A stretch of 64,000 bases of DNA from Bradyrhizobium arachidis (GCF_015291705.1 NZ_CP030050.1:3844001-3908000); one strand, 5' to 3'. Shown: positions 25,782 to 35,984, counted from the stretch's first letter. The notes: a model not told the origin generated them from the letters alone. Numbers and translations are program-made.

Positions 25782-26384
25782 TCATTCCGTTCCGGGTGCG
25801 TCCACGCCGATGCTCGCGAGCGTCTCGCGCCAAAGCTTGCGAACGCTGTCGTGGCGCTGCTCGAGCGCCGCGCTCACGGCGTCCCGATATGGCGCAAGGT
25901 CTTCGCCCTTAAGGAACAGGATCTGCGCCTGCAACAGCCGGCTGCTCTCGAACTCGATACGGCGCAGAGCCATGACAAAGGGATCCTGCGCATTGGCCTC
26001 GACCGGGAGCAGCGCAGCCGGTCGGATGCCGGCGTGAACGGCATGGGCAAGCGTTGCGAGGTGAACCGCCTGGGCGAGGCGAGGATCTGCGATCCCGTCG
26101 ATGGGCGCCGGCAACCAGGCGGTCTCCCAGGATGCGGCCATGTATCCCAGGGCAAGATCGGGAATCCACGAGGTGGCGCGCATCAGCAGCGAGACGATCT
26201 CGCTCTCACGATAGAACTGCGCGTTCAGTTCGGTCTGCCAGGCGGCATCGAGCCTCATGGGCAGGGTGAAGGCGAATTGCCGGGCGAGGGCGCCATGCGC
26301 CGAGATCAGGAATGTTGCGACCCGCGTCTGCTGCCGCCGTGGAATGCGGCTGTCGAAATCGAGAGGACCAAGGAAGCCGCTCAT
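25782..26384 (-). CDS. Hypothetical helical protein coupled to an alpha/beta hydrolase
   Basis: 200 residues, predominantly helical by pattern, no signal peptide. It has no motif I recognise. Weak landmarks are ASWETAWLPAPIDGIADPRL in the centre and a charged tail. Its start overlaps the stop of the alpha/beta hydrolase by four bases, so it is translationally coupled to it and probably works with it. It is downstream of the box at 27366. A granule-associated or hydrolase-partner role is speculation from the neighbouring PHA-like genes. Confidence 0.72.
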   Translation of the reverse strand: MSGFLGPLDFDSRIPRRQQTRVATFLISAHGALARQFAFTLPMRLDAAWQTELNAQFYRESEIVSLLMRATSWIPDLALGYMAASWETAWLPAPIDGIADPRLAQAVHLATLAHAVHAGIRPAALLPVEANAQDPFVMALRRIEFESSRLLQAQILFLKGEDLAPYRDAVSAALEQRHDSVRKLWRETLASIGVDAPGTE

Positions 26385-27307
26385 GGCAGCGCTCGCTTGA
26401 CCGGGATGGCGCGCAGATGGTCGTAGCCGGCGGGAAACGGCGTGAGCTCGCCGCCGGGCTCGTCCGGCGCGATCCAGACCGCTTGATTGCCTTGCCAGCG
26501 CCCGGCCAGCACGTCCTCGGCAAAGCGCGCGAGCAGATCGGCGGTCAGCGCGCCTTTCTCCAGCGTGAAGGCGTGATAGGCCTTCGGCACGATCACCAGT
26601 GAGCTGTTGGGAATCTCGACGCGCAACGTCTCGTGCAGGCTGCGCGGCGTCAAGAAATCGAACTCACCGTTGAGGATCATGGTTGGAACCGTGATCGCTG
26701 ACAGGCGCGGCGTCAGCGGCTGGAAGTCGAGGAAGGATTCCATGAGGTTCTGGAGCGCATAGACGTCGTTGACGAGCCAGCCCTGACGCTTGACGCCGTC
26801 GAGCTTGTCCAGCAGCGGCTCCAGCCATTGGTCCGACAGGTTCATCGGCAGCAAGAGGTCCTGGAGGTAACTTGTGCCGCCGAGGATCAGCCCGGTCCGC
26901 AAGGCATTGCCGAGCAGCAGAAGCTGCGGCGTAAGTTCGGCGAAGCAGCTCATCGGCACGAGCCCGGACAGCCGCGCGCCATGCGCGATGGCATAGCGGA
27001 GCGCGATCAGGCCGCCGAAACTGATGCCGCTCAGGAAGACCGGGCCGTCGCCGAGTTCGTCGATCAGCAGGCGTAGCGCCGTGACCTGGTCGTCCTGACT
27101 GATGAAGAGCGTCGGCTTGTCGGAAGCGCCCTGGCCGAGCAGGTCGAAGGTCGCAACGCGAAAGCCACGCGCCAGCAACGCCTCGCGATAGGCCGACCAG
27201 AGTTCGGCATATTGCGTAAGCCCGTTCACGAGCACAAAGGCTGGAGCATCCGCCGGCCCGTCCAGCTCATAGCGTACCCGGTATGAGCCATGACTGAGGA
27301 AGGGCAT
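26381..27307 (-). CDS. Alpha/beta hydrolase, cytoplasmic
   Basis: 308 residues with the full triad of the alpha/beta hydrolase fold: Ser96 in SGISFGG, Asp217 in NGEFDF, His245 in KAYHAF, and VNGLTQYAELW as oxyanion loop. No signal peptide. Substrate unknown; esterase, thioesterase or lactonase are all possible. Starting at MPFLSHGSYR (27307) leaves 59 bases to the shared box at 27366; further in-frame starts upstream would run into the promoter. Confidence 0.85.
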   Translation of the reverse strand: MPFLSHGSYRVRYELDGPADAPAFVLVNGLTQYAELWSAYREALLARGFRVATFDLLGQGASDKPTLFISQDDQVTALRLLIDELGDGPVFLSGISFGGLIALRYAIAHGARLSGLVPMSCFAELTPQLLLLGNALRTGLILGGTSYLQDLLLPMNLSDQWLEPLLDKLDGVKRQGWLVNDVYALQNLMESFLDFQPLTPRLSAITVPTMILNGEFDFLTPRSLHETLRVEIPNSSLVIVPKAYHAFTLEKGALTADLLARFAEDVLAGRWQGNQAVWIAPDEPGGELTPFPAGYDHLRAIPVKRALP

Positions 27308-27365
27308 TGCACTGGCCGGCGGCGGTTTCGATTGTGCGATCCTCAACGTCGGCAAGCACATTCCA

Positions 27366-27379
27366 TTGAGTTAGATCAA
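27366..27379. promoter_or_regulatory. FixK/FNR-type box TTGAGTTAGATCAA, divergent
   Basis: TTGA-N6-TCAA match lying almost exactly midway between two divergent starts (59 bases to 27307 and 59 to 27438). On the plus side TAGCGT follows 21 bases after the box. Confidence 0.73.
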
Positions 27380-27437
27380 AGCTCGCCCGGCTGTCCTGCC
27401 TAGCGTCTCGCCAAAATGCGCGAGGGAGGATTCCGTC

Positions 27438-29945
27438 ATGATCGCGAGAGATATCGTCAGGCGCTGCTTGGTCAGCCTGGTCCTGCTGCTGGTCGGCACG
27501 GCGCTCGCAGTCGCACAACCCTTCACGCGGCGTTCGTCGCAGGTGCAGCATGACGGTTTGAAGAAAACTTACGAGATCGCCAACTTTCGCCTTGGCGGCA
27601 AGTATGACCTGTCGGATCCCTCGAAATGGGAGAACGGCGGCGAAGGCGGCGTCACGCTGGAGTCGCTCGGCGCCGGCAAGCTGCGCACCGCCTACATCGC
27701 CATCGGCAACGCCCGGCGCAACGCGGCCGGCGAAATCACCAATGCTGTTGTGATCAACTCCTACTATTCCGGCGATTCCACCGACATGTACGAGCAGTGG
27801 GTCAAGGGCGCCGCATTGTCGGGCGGCGTGCCGATCATCGGGCCGGGCCGGCCGATCGACACCGATCGCTATTACGTCATCATGGTCGATCCGCTCGGCA
27901 CCTGGGGCGCCAGCAAGCCGTCGGACGGACTCGGCATCAAGTTTCCGCAGTACAGCTACTACGACATGGTGCAGGCGAATTACCGTCTGCTGCGCGACGA
28001 GCTGAAGGTCGCGCGCGTCGCGCTGGTCACCGGCGTCTCCATGGGCGGCACGCAGACTTACGTCTGGGGCGTGATGCATCCGGAATACATCAACGCCCTG
28101 ATGCCGATCGGCGGTACCACGCAGTCGGATGGCGAGGACCCCGTCGGCAACTGGACGTTCCAGATGATGACGGCGGCGATCGAGTCCGATCCCGTCTGGC
28201 AGTCCACCAACGGCGATTACTACAAGCTGCCCAAGGAAAAGCATCCGGTCCCGGGCGTTGCATTCGGCTGGTCGATCCTCGGCATGACCGGTTACGACTT
28301 TGCTTTCCGCACGACCCAGAACTGGCCAGCGGTGCAGCCGGAGATCTTCTATTGGGATCCGCCGAACGAGAAGGCCGGCTTGAACGTCACCAACCGCGCC
28401 AAGCTCTATGACGCAGTCGACCTCGTCTGGCGCAACCGGGTCGGCGAGACGCACAACATCAACCCGTATCTCGGCCGCATCCAGGCCCGCACGCTGGTGA
28501 TGCACATCACCAACGATCTCTGGCTCAACTTCAAGCTGGCGCAGAAGGCGGTCGATCGCGTGCCCGGTGCGGACCTGATCGCGCAGGAGAGCCCGGTCGC
28601 GCATTACGGCGTCTTCCCGATCATCAACCAGCGCAAGAACGATCCGAAGTTCGTCGCCTTTATGGATGACGTGGCGGCGCTCGACCGCGCCCAGAAATTC
28701 GTCGACAAGAATTACCGCGTGCCCGACGTCGCGCAGAACATCGATCCCAAGAAGTCGTTCTGGAAGGCGTATGTGACGTATCCCTATCCGGTCAAGTTCG
28801 CCAACGCCAAGGACAAGAGCGGCAACGCCTGGGAGATCGGCTACATGGACGAGTATGCCGGCACCGACAAGGATCCGAAGGTGCTCGTCATCATCCACGG
28901 CAAGGGTGCGTTCGGCGGTCACTACGGCAACATCATGCAATACGCGCTGCGCAGCGGCCTGCGCGTGATCGTGCCTGACCTGCCGCATTATGGTATGTCG
29001 GGGCCCGGTAATCTCGACAAGAGCCCGGCGCGCACCATGCAGGACATGCGCGAGGTGATCTACGACCTCGTCGTCAACCAGCTCGGCGTCAAGAAGGCCT
29101 ATTATCTCGGTCACTCGCTCGGCGGTCAGTTCGTCGTGGGCTACGCCCTGACCTGGCCGGATGCGGTGCAGGCCCTCGCTCTGGAAGCGCCGTCAGGCCT
29201 CGAGGAATATCCGCGCGAGATCACCATCGCCAAGGACAAGAAGGCGCCGCTGTTCCAGGACGGCCTCGGCCGCGACTTCGACAAGTGGAAGCAGGTCTGG
29301 GACCAGACCGGCATTCTCGCCGCGGAAAAGGCGCGCGACGAGCAGAACATCCGCGACTTCTTCTATTTCAAGAAGCGTGACCCCGCCACCGGCGTGGTGT
29401 CGGCGGCGAAGAGCGGCTACTTCTTCAGCGACAGCGAATATGCCCGCCTTCACACCGAGCAGCGCGTCGGGCTCACCAAGGGCAACCCCAAGGAGCTCGA
29501 GCAGTGGTGCAACGTCTTCATCTTCGACATCTACACGATAGGCGCGGAGCTGCAGCAGGATGACCCGAAGAACCTCTATGAGCGGGTCACCCAGATCAAG
29601 GCGCCGATCTTCCTCGCGTTCGGTGACAAGGAGCCGTTCATTCCGACACCTGCGTTCAACGGGCTGACCGACCTCGGCCGCGACGTCATCACGCCGTTCA
29701 TGACGCGAATGACGAATGCCGGTAATCGGCCGATGCTCAAGATCTATCCGGAGACCGGACACTTCATCCACACCGACAACCCCGTGGAATATTCCGCCGA
29801 TGTGGTGGACTTCGTGACCAAGGGAACGGTCGATACCTCGTCGCCGCAAGGCACCGACCGCATGATCAAGGGCGCGGTGGTGTCGGCCTTGCCGGTGGCG
29901 CCGACGCCGCCCGGCGCGGCGCCGACGGCCGGCCTCAACAAGTAG
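27438..29945 (+). CDS. Secreted double-domain alpha/beta hydrolase
   Basis: 835 residues: signal peptide (cleavage after ALAVAQ near residue 27), then two complete alpha/beta hydrolase domains. The first (~45-400) looks like the homoserine O-acetyltransferase branch, with Ser201 in TGVSMGGTQ, Asp in ITNDLW and His in VAHYGVF. The second (~440-800) has IIHGKGAFGGH, Ser560 in LGHSLGGQF, FGDKEPFIPT and His in ETGHFIHTDN. Two catalytic domains in one exported chain is uncommon. Substrate unknown; extracellular polyester or ester cleavage would fit the neighbourhood. Good start with GAGGGAGG ahead of 27438. Confidence 0.88.
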   Translation: MIARDIVRRCLVSLVLLLVGTALAVAQPFTRRSSQVQHDGLKKTYEIANFRLGGKYDLSDPSKWENGGEGGVTLESLGAGKLRTAYIAIGNARRNAAGEITNAVVINSYYSGDSTDMYEQWVKGAALSGGVPIIGPGRPIDTDRYYVIMVDPLGTWGASKPSDGLGIKFPQYSYYDMVQANYRLLRDELKVARVALVTGVSMGGTQTYVWGVMHPEYINALMPIGGTTQSDGEDPVGNWTFQMMTAAIESDPVWQSTNGDYYKLPKEKHPVPGVAFGWSILGMTGYDFAFRTTQNWPAVQPEIFYWDPPNEKAGLNVTNRAKLYDAVDLVWRNRVGETHNINPYLGRIQARTLVMHITNDLWLNFKLAQKAVDRVPGADLIAQESPVAHYGVFPIINQRKNDPKFVAFMDDVAALDRAQKFVDKNYRVPDVAQNIDPKKSFWKAYVTYPYPVKFANAKDKSGNAWEIGYMDEYAGTDKDPKVLVIIHGKGAFGGHYGNIMQYALRSGLRVIVPDLPHYGMSGPGNLDKSPARTMQDMREVIYDLVVNQLGVKKAYYLGHSLGGQFVVGYALTWPDAVQALALEAPSGLEEYPREITIAKDKKAPLFQDGLGRDFDKWKQVWDQTGILAAEKARDEQNIRDFFYFKKRDPATGVVSAAKSGYFFSDSEYARLHTEQRVGLTKGNPKELEQWCNVFIFDIYTIGAELQQDDPKNLYERVTQIKAPIFLAFGDKEPFIPTPAFNGLTDLGRDVITPFMTRMTNAGNRPMLKIYPETGHFIHTDNPVEYSADVVDFVTKGTVDTSSPQGTDRMIKGAVVSALPVAPTPPGAAPTAGLNK

Positions 29946-29954
29946 GACCTGTCG

Positions 29955-30818
29955 ATGCCGAGAGTGCAGGCGGGCGAGGTGCAGCTTGGCTGGCGGGAGT
30001 GGGGGCGAGGCGACGTCACGGTTGTCTTCATCCACGGCAATCTCGCCAGCAAGGACTGGATCGAGCTCGCCGCGCCCTTGTTTCCAACCGGCTTGCGCGT
30101 CATCGCAATCGACTGGCGTGGTTGCGGCGACAGCGACCGGCCGAAGCCGACTGCGGATTACGCCAACTACTCCATGCAACAGCATGCCAAGGATATGCTG
30201 GCGGCGCTCGACGCGCTCGACGTCGGATACTGCCACCTTGCGACCCATTCGACCGGCGGCATCATTGCCGCGCGGATGCTGTTGATGCAGCCGCAGCGCT
30301 TCGGCCGCGTCTTCGCGCTCGATCCGGTGACGCCGCTCGGCATGGCCTTCAATGCCGAGCAGATCGGGTTGTTCAGGGCGATGATGGCGAGCAAGGAGCT
30401 GACGCGGTCCGTGATGGCGACCGCCGCCTCGTCGCTGTTTGTTCCGGAGAGCATGGCACCGAACATGGTCCCGCGCTTTCGCGAGGGGCTCGGCGAGATC
30501 CAGGCGCTGTTCGACCGGATCATCGAGCAGACCTTCGGCGTCTCGGAGGGGGTCTGGATCGGAACGCCGGTCAACCTGACGCGCGAGAAGGAGAGCCGCG
30601 AGCTGGAGCGGCGCATGCCGGAGATCCGGCATCCGCACCTCGTCTTGTGGGGCGAGTGGGACGGCTGGATTGCGCCGGCTGATCTGCGCGCCATGGCCGA
30701 AGCGATGCCGGACTGCCGCCTGGTGGTCGTCCCCGGCATCGGCCATTCGATGAACCTCGAACGGCCGGCGCTCTATGCCGGTTATTTCGGAGCCTGGTTC
30801 GGAGGACTAGCCGCTTAA
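29955..30818 (+). CDS. Alpha/beta hydrolase
   Basis: 287 residues, no signal peptide. Oxyanion loop FIHGNLASKDW, nucleophile Ser99 in ATHSTGG, Asp236 in WGEWDGW, His264 in GIGHSMN: a complete triad, in the region occupied by haloalkane dehalogenase/epoxide hydrolase-like and lactonase members. It is nine bases after the secreted double hydrolase, so in the same operon. It may process the product released outside and taken in. Confidence 0.87.
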   Translation: MPRVQAGEVQLGWREWGRGDVTVVFIHGNLASKDWIELAAPLFPTGLRVIAIDWRGCGDSDRPKPTADYANYSMQQHAKDMLAALDALDVGYCHLATHSTGGIIAARMLLMQPQRFGRVFALDPVTPLGMAFNAEQIGLFRAMMASKELTRSVMATAASSLFVPESMAPNMVPRFREGLGEIQALFDRIIEQTFGVSEGVWIGTPVNLTREKESRELERRMPEIRHPHLVLWGEWDGWIAPADLRAMAEAMPDCRLVVVPGIGHSMNLERPALYAGYFGAWFGGLAA

Positions 30819-30846
30819 CCCCCAACTCCTCGAAGGGAGAGACGTC

Positions 30847-31197
30847 ATGGCAGAAATCAATTCGTCCGTCGAAGGTATCCGCACGGCTTTGGCCGAAGCG
30901 CTCGGCCGTCTGCGCAAGGCCAATGCGGAGTATTTCGAGATGCTGGAGAAGGGACTTGCCGCTTCCCCGCTGCCGATCGCGAACCAGGCCAAGGAATTTT
31001 CCAGCTTCATGCAGCGCAACGTCACCGCCACCTTCGACCTCGGCGATAAGCTGATCCAGGCCAAGGACATGCAGGACGCACTCAAGCTCCAGGCCGATTT
31101 CTTCCAGGACCAGATGCGGGCTTTGACCGACCAGGCGAGGACCGTGGGCGAATCGGCGATGAAAGCCGCCGGCGGCCTGTTCACCCCGAAGAGTTGA
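30847..31197 (+). CDS. Phasin family protein
   Basis: 116 residues, all amphipathic helix, matching the Phasin_2-type proteins: ANAEYFEMLEKGLAASPLP, then FSSFMQRNVTATFDLGDKLI and LKLQADFFQDQMRALTDQAR. Phasins coat polyhydroxybutyrate granules. It follows the hydrolase by 28 bases with GAAGGGAGAG as ribosome site. This is the most direct evidence that the cluster touches PHA metabolism; the nearby DUF3141 protein is only PhaC-like. Confidence 0.9.
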   Translation: MAEINSSVEGIRTALAEALGRLRKANAEYFEMLEKGLAASPLPIANQAKEFSSFMQRNVTATFDLGDKLIQAKDMQDALKLQADFFQDQMRALTDQARTVGESAMKAAGGLFTPKS

Positions 31198-31243
31198 CAC
31201 GCCGGACGGTCATGGGCGGGTCGAAGGACATGGCCGCGATAGT

Positions 31244-34200
31244 CTACTCAGAGCCGCCAGACGCGAGGTCCGGCGGCTCGGTCGTCGCTCTGCTGTCGCG
31301 ATCGTGTCGTCGCGGCGTGCGCTTGAGTGCCGCCTTTGCGCGTTCGCGCATGCGCTGAAAGACCACGTATAGCATCGGCACCAGGAAGATCCCGACTGTG
31401 CTTGCGGCCAGCATGCCGGCGAACACGGCCGTGCCCACGGCGCGCCGGCTGAGCGCGGCGGCGCCGGTCGCGATCACGAGCGGCAACAGGCCAAGGATGA
31501 AGGCGGCCGACGTCATCATGACGGCGCGAAAGCGCATATGAGCGCCCTGGATGGCGGCTTCGTGAAGCGCGACGCCAGCCTCGCGCTGCTCCTTGGCGAA
31601 TTCGACGATCAGGATGCCATTCTTGGCCGCGAGGGCGATCAGGACCACGAGGCCGATCTGGCCATAGAGGTCGAGATTGAGGCCCGCGAGCTTGATGCCG
31701 AGATAGGAGCCGAGCACGCCGACGACGACCGAGAGCAGCACGGGAATCGGGATCACCGTGCTCTCATAGAGCGCGACCAGGAACAGATAGGCGAACAGCA
31801 CTGCGAGCATCAGCACGATGCCGGTCTGGCCGGCGGCCTGCTGCTCCTGATAGGCGGTGCCGGTCCACGCGAAGCTGTAGCCGGACGGCAGCACGTTGTC
31901 CGAGATCTGCGCCATCGCGGCGATCGCGGTGCCCGAGGAGATGTTCGGCGCGGGGCTGCCGTTGACGGTCACCGAGCGATAGTTGTTGTAGCGGGTGATG
32001 ACTTGCGGGCCCGTCACGATCTTGAGCCCGGCCAGCGATCTCAACGGGACCATCTGGCCCGTGCTGTTGCGCACATAGATCCGCCAGATGTCGGAGATGT
32101 CAGCCCGGTCGAACGCCTCGCCTTGCAGGTTGACCTGCCAGGTCCTGCCGAACAGGTTGAAGTTGTTCACGTAGATTCCGCCGAGCGTGGCCTGGAGCGC
32201 GGTGAAGATGTCGCTGATCGTGACGCCCAGCGCCTGCGCCTTGCGGCGGTCGATGTCGAGATAGAGTGATGGATTGGTCGCGGTGAACGTGGAGAACACA
32301 CGTGTGAGCCGGGGATCGGCATTGGCCGCGCCGATCAGCGCATTGGTGACGCTGGAGATCGCGGCCGGACTCTGTCCCTCCAGCGCTTGCAACTGATATT
32401 CGAATCCGCCGCCGGTGGAGAGCCCGATGATCGGCGGCAGGTTGAACGGCAGGACGTTGGCCTGCCGGATCTGTGCTCCGGCTGCAAACATCTTGGCGAT
32501 GAGCGCCTGTGCGGAATCCGCCGCCGTGTTGCGATCCGCGAACGGCTTCAGCCGCGCCACCACCAGCGCGCTGTTCGGCTCGGAGGCGCCGTCGAGCAGG
32601 GAAAACCCGATCACCGCGAGGACGTGGTCGACCGCCGGCATCTGTTTTAGGATGGCCTCGACCTGCCGTGTGACCTCGCTGGTCCGTGCCACCGAGGCGC
32701 CGTCCGGCAGCTGTACGGAGGTGAAGAAGGCACCCTGATCCTCCTCAGGCAGGAACCCCGTCGGGGTCACGAGCGACAGGCCGAAGATCCCGCCAGCGAA
32801 GACCGCCACCAGCAGCAGCGACAGGGCGGCCATGCGCACCAGCCGGCCAACGGCACCGCTGTAGCGGTCGCGCACCCAGTCGATTCCGCCGAGCACGCGG
32901 CCCATGACGCCGCGGCGCGGACCGCTGTGCCGCAACAGCAGCGCGCAGAGCGCCGGGGACAGCGTCAACGCATTCAATGCCGAGATCATCATGGCGGCGC
33001 TGATCGTCACCGCGAATTGGCGGAACAGCGTGCCCGAGATGCCGGGAATGAATGCGATCGGCACGAACACCGAGAGCAGCACCAGCGTGATCGCGATGAT
33101 CGGCGCGGTGATCTGGCTCATGGCCTTCTTGCTGGCTTCGGCCGGGGACAGCTGAGGCTCTTCCGCCATGACGCGCTCGACATTTTCCACTACGACGATG
33201 GCGTCATCGACTACGATGCCGATGGCGAGCACCATCGCGAGCAGGGACACAGTATTGGCCGAATAGCCGAACACGAGCAGGACGGCGAAGGTGCCGATGA
33301 GGCTGACCGGCACGGCGACGGCCGGAATCGCCGTGGCGCGAAGGCTTCCGAGAAACAGATAGACCACGACCACCACGAGGACGAACGCTTCGCCCAGGGT
33401 GCGCAGCACCTCGGCGATGGTATCCCGCACGAAGGTCGTGGAGTCGTATTGCACGAGATAGCTGAGGCCCGGAGGGAACCGGGTCGACAGCCGCTGCATC
33501 GTGTCGGCGACCGCGCGCGCCGTGGTGACGGCGTTGGCGCCCGGCGCGAGGTAGATCGCGATCGGAACGGCTGCGCGCCCGTCGATCCGCGCTTCGCTGT
33601 CGAGATTCTGCGCGCCCATCTCGACCCGGGCAACGTCACGCACCAGCAGCGAGGATCCATCCGGATTGGCGCGCAGCACGATGCTCGCGAACTGGTCGAC
33701 GGTCGCCAGCCGGCCCTGGGTCTGGACGTTGAACTGGAATTGCTGGTCGTCGCTGATCGGCCGCGCGCCGATGCGGCCGACGGGAGCCTGGACGCTCTGC
33801 GCGCGGATCGCAGCGATCACGTCCGACGGGGTCAGGTTGAGACTGGTCAGCCGCTGCGTGTCGAACCAGATCCGCATCGAGTAATTCATCTTGGCGAACA
33901 GGTTCGCCTGGCCGACGCCGGGCGTGCTCGCAATCGCGTCGAGCACGTTGATGATGGCGTAGTTGGTGATGAAGAGCGGGTCCTGCTGGCCGTTCGCGCT
34001 GTAGAGCACGAGGAACTGCAGGATCGACGAAGATCGCTTCTGCACCGTCACGCCCTGCTGCTGCACTTCCGTCGGCAATTGCGACTGGGCGCTCTGCACG
34101 CGGTTGTTGACGTTGACGGTGTTGATGTCGGGATTGGTGCCGAGCGCGAAGGACACCGTGAGCGTGTAGCTGCCGTCATTTCCGCTGGTCGATTTCATGT

Positions 34201-34432
34201 AGAGCGCGCGGTCGACGCCGATCACCTGCGCTTCCAGCGGCTGTGCGACGCTGCTCTCCACGACCTCGGCGGAGGCGCCGGGGAACGTTGCGGCGACGGT
34301 GACCTGCGGCGGCACGATGTCCGGAAACTGCGCCACCGGAATCTGCGTGAGCGCCAGCGCGCCGGCGATGGTGATGACGAAGGCGATCACCATCGAAAGC
34401 CGGGGGCGGTCGATGAAGACGCTCGAAATCAT
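31244..34432 (-). CDS. RND multidrug efflux transporter, HAE1 family
   Basis: 1062 residues with the AcrB/MexB plan: a first helix ([20 protein letters not shown]), large periplasmic loop, helices 2-6 with the proton-relay motif [18 protein letters not shown], the second loop, and closing helices ending in a basic cytoplasmic tail. Exports hydrophobic drugs or other toxic compounds together with the adaptor encoded upstream, whose stop its start overlaps by four bases. No outer-membrane factor gene is next to it. The last codons overlap an inverted repeat (GAGCCGCC...GGCGGCTC) that may terminate the phasin transcript. Confidence 0.95.
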   Translation of the reverse strand: MISSVFIDRPRLSMVIAFVITIAGALALTQIPVAQFPDIVPPQVTVAATFPGASAEVVESSVAQPLEAQVIGVDRALYMKSTSGNDGSYTLTVSFALGTNPDINTVNVNNRVQSAQSQLPTEVQQQGVTVQKRSSSILQFLVLYSANGQQDPLFITNYAIINVLDAIASTPGVGQANLFAKMNYSMRIWFDTQRLTSLNLTPSDVIAAIRAQSVQAPVGRIGARPISDDQQFQFNVQTQGRLATVDQFASIVLRANPDGSSLLVRDVARVEMGAQNLDSEARIDGRAAVPIAIYLAPGANAVTTARAVADTMQRLSTRFPPGLSYLVQYDSTTFVRDTIAEVLRTLGEAFVLVVVVVYLFLGSLRATAIPAVAVPVSLIGTFAVLLVFGYSANTVSLLAMVLAIGIVVDDAIVVVENVERVMAEEPQLSPAEASKKAMSQITAPIIAITLVLLSVFVPIAFIPGISGTLFRQFAVTISAAMMISALNALTLSPALCALLLRHSGPRRGVMGRVLGGIDWVRDRYSGAVGRLVRMAALSLLLVAVFAGGIFGLSLVTPTGFLPEEDQGAFFTSVQLPDGASVARTSEVTRQVEAILKQMPAVDHVLAVIGFSLLDGASEPNSALVVARLKPFADRNTAADSAQALIAKMFAAGAQIRQANVLPFNLPPIIGLSTGGGFEYQLQALEGQSPAAISSVTNALIGAANADPRLTRVFSTFTATNPSLYLDIDRRKAQALGVTISDIFTALQATLGGIYVNNFNLFGRTWQVNLQGEAFDRADISDIWRIYVRNSTGQMVPLRSLAGLKIVTGPQVITRYNNYRSVTVNGSPAPNISSGTAIAAMAQISDNVLPSGYSFAWTGTAYQEQQAAGQTGIVLMLAVLFAYLFLVALYESTVIPIPVLLSVVVGVLGSYLGIKLAGLNLDLYGQIGLVVLIALAAKNGILIVEFAKEQREAGVALHEAAIQGAHMRFRAVMMTSAAFILGLLPLVIATGAAALSRRAVGTAVFAGMLAASTVGIFLVPMLYVVFQRMRERAKAALKRTPRRHDRDSRATTEPPDLASGGSE

Positions 34433-35667
34433 GGGCGGCTGCCGGGGCGCGTCGGAGCGGACGCGCCATGATCGCCCGGCGAAGCCGCGCCGCTCGCCGG
34501 AGCCTTCATGCTCGACAGGATCAGCGCGCTCGCCGGCTCGGGAGCGACGGCCTGACCCGGACGGACCCGCTGCAGGCCCTCGGCGATCACCTTCTCGCCG
34601 GCTGCAAGCCCGTTGATAACGGAAGCGATGGTCGGCGTCGACTGTCCGAGCTGGATGCGGCGCTGCTCGGCCTTGTTGTCGGCGCCGACCACGAGAACGT
34701 AATCGCCGCGCTGGTCGGACAGCACAGCCGAGCGTGGGATCGCCAGCACCTCGACCGGCTGGACGCCTTCGAGCACGACGGTGACGAATTCGCCGTCGGT
34801 GAGCTCGTGAACCGTCACGCCTGCGGCTGATGGAGCGCGCAGGATCGGATTGGCGATCTCTCCGCGCACGGTGATCGTATCGGTGTTTTGCGCGATGCTG
34901 TTGTCGACGAAATTGAGCTTGCCCGATTGCCCGTACATGCGCCCGTCGGGCAGCCGCAGCCTGATGGTGACCGCTTCGAGGCCGCCTTGCGGGCCGTATC
35001 GTTCGCGCAGCTCCAGGCCCTGACGCAGCGGCACCGGAAAGGTGACATACATGGGATCCTGGCTGACGATCGTGGTGAGCACGCCCGAGTTCGGACTGAC
35101 GATGTTGCCTTCCGTCACGGCCGTGCGTCCGATCTTGCCGTCGATCGGCGCGCTGATCACGGTGTAGTCGAGGTTGATCTGGGAAGCCTCGACCTGTGCC
35201 TGCGCAGCCTTGACCTGGGCCTCCAGGCTGCGCTGGTTCGCGATCGCTGCGTCGTAGGTCGATTGCTGACCGGCCGGCCCGCCCAGCAGGGTGCGTGCGC
35301 GCTCCGTCGTCAGCCTGGCATTCTCCAGCGTTGCCTCGAGCTGTGCGACCTGCGCCTGCTTGGACGCTACGTCAGCCTCGAACGGCCCGCGCTCCAGGCG
35401 ATAGAGCTCATCGCCCTTCTTGATCTCGGCCCCTTCGGTGAACAGCCGCTGCTCCAGGAAGGCGGTGACGCGGGCGGCAATGTTGACCCGATTGACCGCC
35501 TCGATCCGGCCGAGAAACTCGGCGGTCTCGGTGATCGGCCGCTGCGTCGCTTCGACGACGCCGACGACAGGTGCCGACGGAGCAGACTGGGCCCGCGCGG
35601 CCCCAGTGGCTGCTAGCATCAGCAGGCTTGCCGCTAGCAGCCTGGTCGGGACGTCAGCAAGGTTCAT
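34429..35667 (-). CDS. RND efflux periplasmic adaptor (MFP) protein
   Basis: 412 residues: signal peptide (cleavage after GAARAQ), first lipoyl half [20 protein letters not shown], coiled-coil hairpin at ~95-165 with [20 protein letters not shown], second lipoyl half [12 protein letters not shown], then beta-barrel and membrane-proximal domains. Partner of the RND pump, with which it overlaps. No regulator sits beside it, and no FixK-type box was found upstream. Confidence 0.94.
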   Translation of the reverse strand: MNLADVPTRLLAASLLMLAATGAARAQSAPSAPVVGVVEATQRPITETAEFLGRIEAVNRVNIAARVTAFLEQRLFTEGAEIKKGDELYRLERGPFEADVASKQAQVAQLEATLENARLTTERARTLLGGPAGQQSTYDAAIANQRSLEAQVKAAQAQVEASQINLDYTVISAPIDGKIGRTAVTEGNIVSPNSGVLTTIVSQDPMYVTFPVPLRQGLELRERYGPQGGLEAVTIRLRLPDGRMYGQSGKLNFVDNSIAQNTDTITVRGEIANPILRAPSAAGVTVHELTDGEFVTVVLEGVQPVEVLAIPRSAVLSDQRGDYVLVVGADNKAEQRRIQLGQSTPTIASVINGLAAGEKVIAEGLQRVRPGQAVAPEPASALILSSMKAPASGAASPGDHGASAPTRPGSRP

Positions 35668-35726
35668 GCTCGCTCCTTGCTCCAGGCTTGAGGCCTGACG
35701 GCTCGATCATCGACCGAAAGACAGCG

Positions 35727-35984
35727 TTAGTCCCGCGCGGTGCGGTCGCTGCGCGCCGGGTCGTCGTAGCCCTTGCGCTGACTGTAGAACATCAGCGCGA
35801 TCAGGCCGCAGCCGGACACCAGAACGAGGATCGCCGCCACGGCCAGGATGACGTTGCCGTAGGTCGGCATCGCCGGGGTCGATCGCCAGACCGAGAGACA
35901 AAACCAGCTCGCCGCCACCAGCAGCGCTGCCAGCACGGCGGCGAGGACCCATTGGCTCTTGTTGCGCACCATGTCCTCCCTCAT
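35727..35984 (-). CDS. Small two-helix inner-membrane protein
   Basis: 85 residues starting MREDMVRNKSQW, two membrane helices (about residues 13-32 and 46-68) and a charged end. No family recognised. An upstream GTG at 36008 and an internal ATG at 35972 are alternative starts; 35984 has GAGG about 11 bases ahead. It is followed by the RND operon on the same strand, 60 bases away. Confidence 0.62.
   Translation of the reverse strand: MREDMVRNKSQWVLAAVLAALLVAASWFCLSVWRSTPAMPTYGNVILAVAAILVLVSGCGLIALMFYSQRKGYDDPARSDRTARD

Noticed and set aside
27267..29114. 615-codon minus-strand frame opposite the secreted hydrolase
   Set aside because: Same shadow pattern, and it would cover the divergent promoter at 27366.
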